Below are positions 1 to 5,315 of a stretch of 5,347 bases of DNA, piece after piece. The stretch comes from Muribaculaceae bacterium (lineage in GTDB: Bacteria; Bacteroidota; Bacteroidia; Bacteroidales; Muribaculaceae), in the NCBI GenBank assembly GCA_009775375.1, contig VSPO01000159.1, positions 1 through 5,347 of the forward strand, in the 5' to 3' direction. The notes under the pieces were generated by a model that ran no database searches, was not told where the DNA came from, and worked only from the letters and a program-made list of their open reading frames with translations. The position numbers were made by a program, and so were the translations under genes. Every line of letters begins with the position of its first letter. Position 1 is the stretch's first letter.

Positions 1-24
1 AATTAGGTTTTTCAACACCGAAAA

Positions 25-55
25 TTGAGTTCTTCCGAATGATTTGCTAATTTTG
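25..55 (+). promoter_or_regulatory. Upstream Bacteroidota-type promoter (P1) of rplU-rpmA
   Basis: TTG at 25-27 and TAATTTTG at 48-55 are separated by 20 bp, matching the Bacteroidota housekeeping pattern (-33 TTG, about 20 bp, -7 TAnnTTTG). Transcription would begin near 62 and run through the second promoter into rplU. The -7 element and the two bases after it, TAATTTTGCA, recur exactly at the second promoter. It could instead be a relic of a duplication; the sequence alone cannot show which promoter is used. Confidence 0.5.
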
Positions 56-98
56 CACTTGCCACTTGACTCTACACTCAAAAATAATTGCGTTGAAA

Positions 99-130
99 TT
101 TGCCCGGACGAAAAAAAAATTGTAATTTTG
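99..130 (+). promoter_or_regulatory. Proximal Bacteroidota-type promoter (P2) of rplU-rpmA
   Basis: TTTG at 99-102, a 20-bp spacer and TAATTTTG at 123-130 give a full match to the Bacteroidota sigma-ABfr consensus. Predicted transcription start is near 137, leaving a leader of about 79 nt before the rplU ATG. An A9 run (112-119 plus flanking A) lies in the spacer. This is the better placed of the two promoters for the ribosomal operon. Confidence 0.65.
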
Positions 131-215
131 CAGTCGCTTATTCCGCCAAGGCTTGAAAAGAGAAGGCGAGTCCTTCCGCCCAACGGATAATTTGAATTTC
201 AATAACAAACAGCAA

Positions 216-536
216 ATGTACGCTATCGTAGAAATCAAAGGACAACAGTTCAAAGCAGAGGAAGGGAAATTCCTCTATGTCCACCATCTCGGCGACGACG
301 TGAAGCAAGGCGATGCCATCGCATTCGACAAAGTGCTTCTTCTTGATGCCGACGGCGACGTTAAGGTCGGTGTCCCTGCCGTTGAAGGGGCAAAAGTAAA
401 TTGCGAGGTGCTTGAGCCGCTCGTAAAGGGTGAGAAAGTGATCGTTTTCAAGAAGAAACGTCGCAAAGGCTATCGCCGCAAAAACGGTCATCGTCAGCAA
501 TTTTCAAAAGTTTTGGTTAAATCAATCGAAAAGTAA
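216..536 (+). CDS. rplU: 50S ribosomal protein L21
   Basis: Encodes ribosomal protein L21 (bL21), a component of the large subunit that binds 23S rRNA. The 106-aa product matches the usual family length of about 103. It opens with the typical MYAIVEIKGQQF, and residues 79-96 carry the basic L21 signature (KKKRRKGYRRKNGHRQQF) that contacts rRNA. The ATG at 216 is chosen because L21 proteins start MYA/MYV; the frame is open further upstream to a TTG near 153, but that would add 21 residues with no family counterpart. There is no clear Shine-Dalgarno sequence, only an A-rich stretch, which is normal in Bacteroidota. rpmA follows after 15 nt, the widely conserved rplU-rpmA pair. Expression should come from the two promoters at 25-130. 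Confidence 0.97.
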   Translation: MYAIVEIKGQQFKAEEGKFLYVHHLGDDVKQGDAIAFDKVLLLDADGDVKVGVPAVEGAKVNCEVLEPLVKGEKVIVFKKKRRKGYRRKNGHRQQFSKVLVKSIEK

Positions 537-551
537 AACAACTCATCAGAT

Positions 552-812
552 ATGGCACATAAAAAAGGTGTCGGCAGTTCGAAGAACGGCCGCGAATCAG
601 AAAGCAAACGACTTGGTGTGAAAATCTACGGTGGGTCAAACTGCAAGGCAGGCAATATCCTGAAGCGTCAGCGTGGCACTCAGCATCATCCCGGCCTTAA
701 CGTAGGTATCGGAAAAGATCATACTTTGTTCGCCCTCATCGATGGCGTTGTGGTGTTTTCCACAGGCAAAGAGGGACGCAAGTTCATCAATGTTCAGCCT
801 CATCAGAACTGA
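552..812 (+). CDS. rpmA: 50S ribosomal protein L27
   Basis: Encodes ribosomal protein L27 (bL27), whose N-terminal tail reaches toward the peptidyl-transferase centre and helps position the tRNA acceptor ends. The 86-aa product has the standard length. It begins MAHKKGVGSSKNGRES directly, so it lacks the cleaved N-terminal extension found in Firmicutes L27. The core is present: KRLGVKIYGG (19-28), AGNILKRQRGT (33-43), HPGLNVGIGKDHTLFA (46-61). It is the second and last gene of the rplU operon. The stop codon lies 6 nt before a long perfect palindrome that probably ends the transcript. In many Bacteroidales serS follows this pair; it does not here. Confidence 0.98.
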   Translation: MAHKKGVGSSKNGRESESKRLGVKIYGGSNCKAGNILKRQRGTQHHPGLNVGIGKDHTLFALIDGVVVFSTGKEGRKFINVQPHQN

Positions 813-817
813 TTAGG

Positions 818-887
818 CATAGAAGAAGAGAAATAGCGGGGAGGAAAACAAATTTGTTTTCCTCCCCGCTATTTCTCTTCTTCTATG
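818..887. terminator. Perfect 70-nt palindrome, probable bidirectional terminator after rpmA
   Basis: Bases 818-852 are the exact reverse complement of 853-887: a 35-bp arm with no mismatch and no spacer. The inner part is a GC-rich stem (AGCGGGGAGG with CCTCCCCGCT) closed by AAAACAAA/TTTGTTTT. The outer part pairs a purine-rich A tract (AGAAGAAGAGAAAT) with a pyrimidine-rich ATTTCTCTTCTTCT, which can serve as the U-rich tract on either strand. That layout, and its place 6 nt after the rpmA stop, fit an intrinsic terminator able to work in both directions. The length and perfection are unusual, and no separate U run follows it. It may also protect the mRNA 3' end. Confidence 0.75.
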
Positions 888-978
888 AGGTTTCACGTAC
901 CCTAAAAGCACAAAAAGAATCGGTATTCGTGGAAAATCATATTTTTGAGGATGTTTATGTCTATTTTCTCAAACAAGG

Positions 979-1012
979 TTGAGGAAATTTAATATTATAT
1001 TGCTTAAATTTG
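979..1012 (+). promoter_or_regulatory. Bacteroidota-type promoter of the lipoprotein unit
   Basis: TTG at 979-981 and TAAATTTG at 1005-1012 are 23 bp apart, at the long end of the accepted range for the Bacteroidota consensus. The -7 element is followed by CA as at the other promoters here. Transcription would start near 1019 and leave a leader of about 93 nt before the lipoprotein ATG at 1112. A second TAnnTTTG (TATTTTTG, 940-947) lies upstream but lacks a suitably spaced -33 TTG. Confidence 0.5.
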
Positions 1013-1111
1013 CAATTTAGATATGATTATCATCTTTTGGGGATGATTCCATACGAAAATATGGATTGCTATCTTCAAAGGAAAAGTGCTTATTCAAACA
1101 AAACGAGGACT

Positions 1112-2644
1112 ATGATGGAAAGATCGATAAAATTCAAAGCAACGCTATTGTTGTTGTTGTTTCTGGTGATTGGGTTGACAGGCTGTGAGAAGGATGACTT
1201 CATTCCCGAGCCAACTGCCACAAGCGTTACGATTACAGGAGTGGTCACCACATCCTATGGTAAACCAATTGCCAATCTGCCGGTGTCCATAGACTACCAT
1301 GAGGCATATAATTTTATGAACCAGACTTTAATCCACAAGGCAAAAGGCGTTACGGACAGCAACGGGCGTTACCGACTGTTCTTTGAGCCTGAACCCGACA
1401 AGTCAGATCTTAATGAAAAGCCACTTCAAGTCTATCTCCTTCGTGCTGACTTGGGCGGACTTCCCTCTGCCGATTATATATTGCCATCTGATTTAAGGGA
1501 GGATAATAAGACGACCTATTCATATAGCGTTTATAAGATCTTTCAGGAGAAAGAAAATATTGAAATCAATCTTTTCTTCCCAAGAAAGAAGGAATTGAGC
1601 ACTGAGCTAAAAAACTTTGTGGCTGATAAAAGACTACAATTTAGAAATACCATACGCTATGGCGCCTACAAAGAATCCATAGACAGGCCGCTCATTCTTG
1701 ATGCGGAAGGCAATGGGAATGCACTGATTCCATACGCTGTGGATGAAACCAATGAAATCTCAATATACGCCGCCAACAGTCTTTGGGAAGTATGCGATTC
1801 AAGGGAGGTGTCGGTTACGGCCCAAACTGATACGCCAATAGTGTTTGACAACAAGGCAGTTCTTGACAATTGTCGTTTCAAGCTTTCTCGATATTCCAAT
1901 TTCGCATTCAATGGCAAGGATTATCCCGATGAGGAAGACTACAAAGTGCCTGCGCCGTTTGATTTCCTCGGATTCAGGATCGTTAGTCCTGATGGTGAAT
2001 ATGAGTTTCCTTCATCCCGCTATCAGTACTATGATTCAATTGTGTGGAACTCTCCCGATTTCCCGGAGACCTACAGAATATATGATAATAGGTATTTTGA
2101 AAACGGCACGTCAGAACATCTCACGTCGCAATGGGGAAGTTATTTCTTCTTGCCTGGATCTTATACGACAGTATTGTCCGGCTACAAAAACGGAAAGGCA
2201 ATTTACTCGGATTCCTTGTCCTTTGAATTAAAAGACCGCGATTTCCTATGCTTCGACTGGGATAAATTCGATTTTCTGACGGAGCAGGGGACAGCTCAGA
2301 AGGTTTATTGCCGACTTGATAGCCAAAATGAATATCAGGTCAGTGCCGAAAAAAGTGCCGACGGTGTCAAATCAGTCGACATTCAACTCCATATAAATGG
2401 TGGATGGAATCAGCAAACCTTGCTCAATTGGCAGATGCATCGACTTCAGAATCTCATGTGGAAGCATCTCGGCCATTGGGTGGAATACGACAAATCAACG
2501 ATAGGGGAGCTCTTCAGAATGCTCCCTACAGATCACACTCCGGGGCTGCTCTATGAAAATGAGACCACCCGCGCAATCGTCATGCACTCTCCGGCTACTG
2601 AATATGAGAAGGAGTTCTATTATATCCACGCTGAACCTAAATGA
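1112..2644 (+). CDS. Large surface-type lipoprotein with N-terminal carboxypeptidase-regulatory-like domain
   Basis: The product has 510 aa and its overall function is not recognised. Residues 1-24 are a lipoprotein signal peptide: charged start (MMERSIKFK), a leucine-rich core, then the lipobox LTGC with Cys25 as the lipidated residue. The next residues, EKDD, resemble the K-(D/E)2-type export signal that sends Bacteroidota lipoproteins to the cell surface. Residues about 39-91 look like a CarboxypepD_reg-type beta-sandwich (ITGVVTTSYGKPIANLPVSI, later VTDSNGRYRL). The remainder is rich in aromatic and acidic residues and has no motif I can name. The start is set at the ATG pair 1112/1115 because it places the signal peptide at the N-terminus; the frame is open back to a TTG at 1010, which overlaps the predicted -7 element. 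The last 4 nt overlap the next lipoprotein. A cell-surface binding role is an inference only. Confidence 0.85.
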   Translation: MMERSIKFKATLLLLLFLVIGLTGCEKDDFIPEPTATSVTITGVVTTSYGKPIANLPVSIDYHEAYNFMNQTLIHKAKGVTDSNGRYRLFFEPEPDKSDLNEKPLQVYLLRADLGGLPSADYILPSDLREDNKTTYSYSVYKIFQEKENIEINLFFPRKKELSTELKNFVADKRLQFRNTIRYGAYKESIDRPLILDAEGNGNALIPYAVDETNEISIYAANSLWEVCDSREVSVTAQTDTPIVFDNKAVLDNCRFKLSRYSNFAFNGKDYPDEEDYKVPAPFDFLGFRIVSPDGEYEFPSSRYQYYDSIVWNSPDFPETYRIYDNRYFENGTSEHLTSQWGSYFFLPGSYTTVLSGYKNGKAIYSDSLSFELKDRDFLCFDWDKFDFLTEQGTAQKVYCRLDSQNEYQVSAEKSADGVKSVDIQLHINGGWNQQTLLNWQMHRLQNLMWKHLGHWVEYDKSTIGELFRMLPTDHTPGLLYENETTRAIVMHSPATEYEKEFYYIHAEPK

Positions 2645-2787
2645 TTATGAACAAATTAGTATATCTCTTGACTTTATGCTTCATGCTTGTGGCGTGCAAC
2701 AAGGATGTTGATGACAAAGAATGCATTCCTCCTGCATTGCGAGTCCCTCCGACGGTTAAGGAAGGAGGGATATTATACGTGGCTTAG
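2641..2787 (+). CDS. 48-aa lipoprotein or truncated lipoprotein stub
   Basis: This small frame starts in an ATGA overlap with the stop of the 510-aa lipoprotein, so it is probably translated by coupling. The product begins MIMNKLVYLLTLCFMLVAC: a complete lipoprotein signal peptide with lipobox LVAC and Cys19. It continues NKDVDDKEC, an acidic stretch like a Bacteroidota surface-export signal. Only about 30 mature residues follow before TAG at 2785. An internal ATG at 2647 (residue 3) is an equally good start. An intact signal peptide on such a short mature part suggests either a real small surface lipoprotein or the 5' end of a larger gene whose remainder was lost. The same frame has further stops soon after (TAA at 2800), so a single nonsense mutation does not explain it. 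Function unknown. Confidence 0.6.
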   Translation: MIMNKLVYLLTLCFMLVACNKDVDDKECIPPALRVPPTVKEGGILYVA

Positions 2788-2877
2788 GGTTCTCTTGATT
2801 AATATAAAGAGGCATTCGGATGGAATCGTTTCCCGTCCATTAAGGAATTTGCAAAATAGCAACCGATTTACTATGTA

Positions 2878-3477
2878 TCAACATTTTGAGGCAACGTGGT
2901 AGGCTTTATAGCTGAGGCGTTGCTTCTTGTTTTTCTGTTTTTTTATTATTGCAGAGGTGATGAGAGTCTTTCTGATAATGAAATCGACGGAATACCGTCC
3001 TGCACCAAGAAAGAGAAATAGCATACAGCCAAATAGCGAGAGCCAAGCTTGCATGTCGAATGCTCCGGTGGCGGCAGTTCCAATGGATATTATTGCGAAA
3101 ACAGCAGTTGAAGTAGCTGAAGCTATCCTTGTCAGAAAGCCGATTGCAATCATTGCAGAAACAGTCAACAGGAAGACAGCAAATTCTTTGACCGGGAATA
3201 TAATATGTGAGACTTCGTAGTCGCCGGTTAGTATGAGAGCTCCGGCAACGGCCAACAATGACGCAAAAAGCACGCGGAACAAAAGCATGTAGCCTCCGAA
3301 TCGTCCTATTCCGGGCGCGAGACATGCGAAAAACATATTCAAAAGGGAAAGTTTGCCGCACTTTTCGCGACTGCGGGATATTACGTTGCTTCGTAGGATT
3401 CTCTTTGCTGCTTCAGGGTGAAGGGCACCAAGCGTAAGGCGAGAGGGGTCGACTGATAAGACATTATATAGATTCAT
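2878..3477 (-). CDS. DoxX-like integral membrane protein
   Basis: The product has 199 aa. About 60 mostly polar residues come first, then four hydrophobic segments near residues 64-83, 96-114, 118-138 and 143-158. The C-terminal motif GAGRYSVD (158-165) right after the fourth segment is the hallmark of DoxX/DoxD-like inner-membrane proteins (GPGRYSLD-type), and charged residues such as R68, K97 and R117 flank the segments. The tail is lysine-rich (KKQKNKKQR) and probably cytoplasmic. DoxX-like proteins are linked in some bacteria to quinone-dependent oxidation or redox stress, but the biochemical role here cannot be read from sequence. The N-terminal extension before the first segment is longer than in typical DoxX; Met48 could be an alternative start. 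It lies 180 nt after the barrel fragment on the same strand and converges on the plus-strand lipoprotein unit. No convincing promoter was seen; the closest is GATATTTG on the minus strand (3505-3512), one base off and without a -33. Confidence 0.7.
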   Translation of the reverse strand: MNLYNVLSVDPSRLTLGALHPEAAKRILRSNVISRSREKCGKLSLLNMFFACLAPGIGRFGGYMLLFRVLFASLLAVAGALILTGDYEVSHIIFPVKEFAVFLLTVSAMIAIGFLTRIASATSTAVFAIISIGTAATGAFDMQAWLSLFGCMLFLFLGAGRYSVDFIIRKTLITSAIIKKQKNKKQRLSYKAYHVASKC

Positions 3478-3594
3478 AGGGAGGAGTTATTAAAGTTGAT
3501 ACATCAAATATCGCGAAATCATAGAGGAAAAAAGTATGATTCGTATATTCTTAACATCCAAATTGTCAATAAGGTTGAGCCACAGTGAAAGAAT

Positions 3595-3614
3595 TTTGCA
3601 TTTCTTTGCATTTC
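3595..3614. repeat. Perfect tandem duplication of a 10-bp unit
   Basis: TTTGCATTTC occurs twice back to back, at 3595-3604 and 3605-3614. It sits in the 180-bp gap between the barrel fragment and the DoxX-like gene, about 120 bp upstream of the latter's start. A 10-bp period is one helical turn, so it could be a paired protein site, or simple slippage. Nothing else is supported in the gap 3478-3657. Confidence 0.5.
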
Positions 3615-3657
3615 GTCTGTTTTGAACGCCCATAGAATTTGATGCTCAATATCAGTT

Positions 3658-3960
3658 TCACTCCATGCTGAATCTTGAATTGTCGGTATTCTTTTCAATT
3701 TTCGGGGCTCTGAATACTTTTCCTGAGTTGAATTTATAAGTTACTCCAATTTTTGCAGTCATATAAGTTTTAGTTGATGTAAGACGGTTGTATCCTGATG
3801 ATTCAGTTCTGATTTTACTTTTCCGTTGCAGCATGTTTTCAAGACTGACCGATACCGACCAGTGCTTGCCAAACTGTTTCTGTAATGTCGGATTGAGATT
3901 CAGAATCGGGAATACAGTGATCAATATCAAGCTCAATGTTATAAGAAGATTACGTTTCAT
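3658..3960 (-). pseudogene. Signal-peptide-like start fused to the C-terminal end of an outer-membrane beta-barrel protein (remnant)
   Basis: The 100-aa product starts with MKRNLLITLSLILITVFPI, which looks like a signal peptide. From about residue 21 it reads like the last strands of a Bacteroidota outer-membrane barrel (TonB-dependent receptor-like / OMP_b-brl class): LQKQFGKHWSVSVSLENML near 26-44, then TYMTAKIGVTYKFNSGK, then the short polar tail FRAPKIEKNTDNSRF. Such barrels normally exceed 700 aa, so most of the barrel and any plug domain are missing while the frame is kept. I infer an in-frame internal deletion of a full-length receptor. The start codon overlaps the stop of the preceding lipoprotein by ATGA, as in an operon of lipoprotein and outer-membrane partner. 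It may still be translated but cannot form a barrel alone. A genuine small protein is possible but less likely. Confidence 0.6.
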
Positions 3961-4700
3961 CTCTTCCTGAGTTTTTGTTCTTGCCCGATTTTATAGTTTG
4001 CAAAAGCATTGGCTCGATGGCTCTCGACATTGTGTGCCCAAAATTCAACATCGCGCATATACTTTTTCAAATCGTGAATTTCAAAGAAGGACCAATAAAG
4101 ACCCATCGGTACTTTCATTTTTGATGTAGTCTTGTTCTTCGACTGAAAAATTGTTATCTGTGCTATCGGAGAATCACCATAGTCGTAACAATCAACTATG
4201 AGAAGCTGTCTCTTGCCTTTATTAAAGTAAGTATAAGAAAACATTTCTGAAGATTCTCTTGTCCAATCCTCGATATCCCCTTCGTTTACCCACATTGTAT
4301 AAGGTTTTTCATCAGTCATTGGTGATGATATCGACGATGGTCGTAAAGGGGGTATGTCGCCTTTCAGCTTGACGAACATTGTCTTCATTTCAGGAGTATA
4401 GAAAAGTATCTCAGCGCTGTCAAGACGTGCCGTATGGAGTATGTCTGCAAGAAATCTGTCCATTCCGGGATATTTGGCGACAGAATCCGAGGATGACACA
4501 ATCGTCAGCGGGTCGGGAATAAGTACATTTCCGAAAGTCATGCGGTAAGTTGTGTCATTGTCGATTATTTGACCGTAATAGTCACTTACGTGCCATTCAC
4601 GGTTTGCGAAAACGAGACCTTTTGGTGACGAACAGCTTGCAAAGAGCATAATCATCAATGCTATGGTCAAGGAGTTTTTGATAAAATTTTTCCGGTTCAT
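3957..4700 (-). CDS. Lipoprotein of unknown function, 247 aa
   Basis: Residues 1-22 form a lipoprotein signal peptide (MNRKNFIKNSLTIALMIML, then FASC with Cys23 as the lipidated residue). The following SSPKG lacks the acidic surface-export signal seen in the two plus-strand lipoproteins, so it probably faces the periplasm. The mature part is rich in Trp, Tyr, Asp and Ser and has a basic C-terminus (EQKLRKR). It includes TYRMTFGNVLIPDPLTIV near 51-68 and LLIVDCYDYGDSPIAQITIF near 166-185, but I do not recognise a family or catalytic motif. It is the first gene of the minus-strand unit, with a promoter match at 4739-4764 and an ATGA overlap with the barrel fragment. A role beside an outer-membrane protein is likely from context, but the partner is now a remnant. 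Confidence 0.85.
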   Translation of the reverse strand: MNRKNFIKNSLTIALMIMLFASCSSPKGLVFANREWHVSDYYGQIIDNDTTYRMTFGNVLIPDPLTIVSSSDSVAKYPGMDRFLADILHTARLDSAEILFYTPEMKTMFVKLKGDIPPLRPSSISSPMTDEKPYTMWVNEGDIEDWTRESSEMFSYTYFNKGKRQLLIVDCYDYGDSPIAQITIFQSKNKTTSKMKVPMGLYWSFFEIHDLKKYMRDVEFWAHNVESHRANAFANYKIGQEQKLRKR

Positions 4701-4738
4701 ATTTACTGGGTTTTATATGTAAGTTCAGATTAATGATG

Positions 4739-4764
4739 CAAAGTTAGGGCATGATTCGGCCCAA
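4739..4764 (-). promoter_or_regulatory. Minus-strand Bacteroidota-type promoter of the 247-aa lipoprotein unit
   Basis: On the minus strand TAACTTTG (4746-4739) fits TAnnTTTG exactly and is followed by CATCAT. The nearest -33 TTG (4764-4762) is only 15 bp away, shorter than usual, so the -33 may be degenerate or replaced by an activator. Transcription would start near 4732, about 32 nt before the ATG at 4700. The first TAGTCTTA repeat begins directly beyond the -33. Confidence 0.5.
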
Positions 4765-4803
4765 TAGTCTTAGTGGAGCCTCCTTTAGTCTTAGTTAGTC
4801 TTA
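4765..4803. repeat. Three direct copies of TAGTCTTA spaced 21 and 10 bp
   Basis: TAGTCTTA occurs at 4765-4772, 4786-4793 and 4796-4803. Start-to-start spacings of 21 and 10 bp are close to two turns and one turn of the helix, so all copies face the same side. They lie just upstream of the -33 region of the minus-strand promoter, where an activator would bind, and that promoter has a poor -33. The last copy runs into the end of the foldback element by 2 bp. A regulatory site is inferred; it could also be local duplication. Confidence 0.4.
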
Positions 4804-4967
4804 AGTAAGTGTTCAGATTATTCCTATACCTGTCTTATCCAATCTGAGCGCCGGATTTCAACCCGTGATTCAGTTATGATGGAACCCCATCACGTCATCA
4901 TCCCGAGTCGAAATCCCGTCCCTCATATTGGCAATCCATGTGTAGGAATAATCTGAACACTTACTTA
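4802..4967. mobile_element. 166-bp MITE-like foldback element with 25-bp perfect terminal inverted repeats
   Basis: Bases 4802-4826 are the exact reverse complement of 4943-4967. The symmetry continues inside on the same axis (4884.5): GGATTTC (4853-4859) pairs with GAAATCC (4910-4916), and TGATGG (4877-4882) pairs with CCATCA (4887-4892) around a 4-nt loop, with further matches between. The whole unit is thus one long imperfect palindrome. It carries no coding frame. Size, long terminal repeats and intergenic place fit a non-autonomous miniature transposable element. Both ends carry TA, compatible with TA target duplication, but TA is itself palindromic so the boundary is not proven. Alternatives are a structured RNA or a composite regulatory site. 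Confidence 0.6.
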
Positions 4968-4971
4968 GTAA

Positions 4972-5005
4972 TTTCAATGTTATTACCGCAAAAGATGTAT
5001 ATTTG
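4972..5005 (+). promoter_or_regulatory. Plus-strand Bacteroidota-type promoter of the putative sensor gene
   Basis: TATATTTG (4998-5005) fits the -7 consensus TAnnTTTG and is followed by CATCAT, the same bases as at the divergent minus-strand promoter. The best -33 is TTTC (4972-4975), one base off TTTG, 22 bp away and only 4 bp beyond the foldback element. Predicted start near 5012 leaves about 19 nt before the ATG at 5031. Confidence 0.45.
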
Positions 5006-5030
5006 CATCATGAAAAGACTTAACTAGATA

Positions 5031-5315
5031 ATGGTAACGTTTATGGGCATCACGGCAATTGCCGTGGTCATAGCCTCATGCAATCTTTTTGCGCTCTACC
5101 GGCATGAGAAAGAGCAGACAATGGCAACAGTCAGGAAATGCGCTGAAAACGCTTTCTTGCTTGAGATGATCGGAAGGATGCAAAGGGGTGTGGATGCACG
5201 TCAATCGTTTGTCAGGCTGAACACGTTTATAGAATCTGCCCAACAAAAAGACGGCAGGCCTGGAAAGTCGGGGTCAAGCCGAAAGCACGGTGCATATGTT
5301 AAATTGGGCAATTAG
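5031..5315 (+). CDS. N-terminal part of a membrane-anchored, possibly histidine-kinase, sensor; frame apparently broken
   Basis: The readable frame gives 94 aa. Residues about 3-23 (TFMGITAIAVVIASCNLFALY) form one hydrophobic segment, followed by a charged, probably helical stretch (RHEKEQTMATVRKCAENAFLLEMIGRMQ). This resembles the start of a Bacteroidales sensor histidine kinase: membrane segment, then an extracytoplasmic sensor domain. No kinase motif is inside the window, so the assignment is tentative. From residue about 74 the sequence turns to low-complexity R/G/S/K residues and stops at 5313, while the +1 frame stays open to the window end and looks protein-like, so a 1-base frameshift in the A run at 5245-5249 is likely. 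ATG 5031 is preferred because an ATG at 5010 meets a stop after five codons and lies at or before the expected transcription start. Confidence 0.5.
   Translation: MVTFMGITAIAVVIASCNLFALYRHEKEQTMATVRKCAENAFLLEMIGRMQRGVDARQSFVRLNTFIESAQQKDGRPGKSGSSRKHGAYVKLGN

Noticed and set aside
153..215. Upstream in-frame extension of rplU from a TTG
   Set aside because: L21 proteins start at MYA/MYV, and the extra 21 residues have no family counterpart; this stretch is better read as leader.
940..947. TATTTTTG matching TAnnTTTG
   Set aside because: No TTG at a suitable distance upstream; the site at 979-1012 is better placed.
1010..1111. Longer N-terminus for the 510-aa lipoprotein starting at a TTG
   Set aside because: It would bury the lipoprotein signal peptide inside the protein, and the TTG is part of the predicted -7 promoter element.
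1845..2231. Plus-strand 128-codon frame within the large lipoprotein gene
   Set aside because: Nested in another frame of a well-supported gene, with no start context or domain.
2687..2902. Open frame of 71 codons overlapping the 48-aa lipoprotein
   Set aside because: Starts at a TTG inside another signal-peptide coding region, product has no recognisable features and runs into the convergent gene.
2906..3361. Minus-strand 151-codon frame overlapping the DoxX-like gene
   Set aside because: Residue mix is rich in Arg, Cys and His as expected of an off-frame reading; the alternative frame encodes clear membrane segments and a DoxX C-terminal motif.
4802..4967. Reading the inverted repeats as a terminator or a CRISPR-like repeat pair
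   Set aside because: It lies upstream of both flanking genes, so a terminator makes little sense, and there are only two copies, in inverted orientation.
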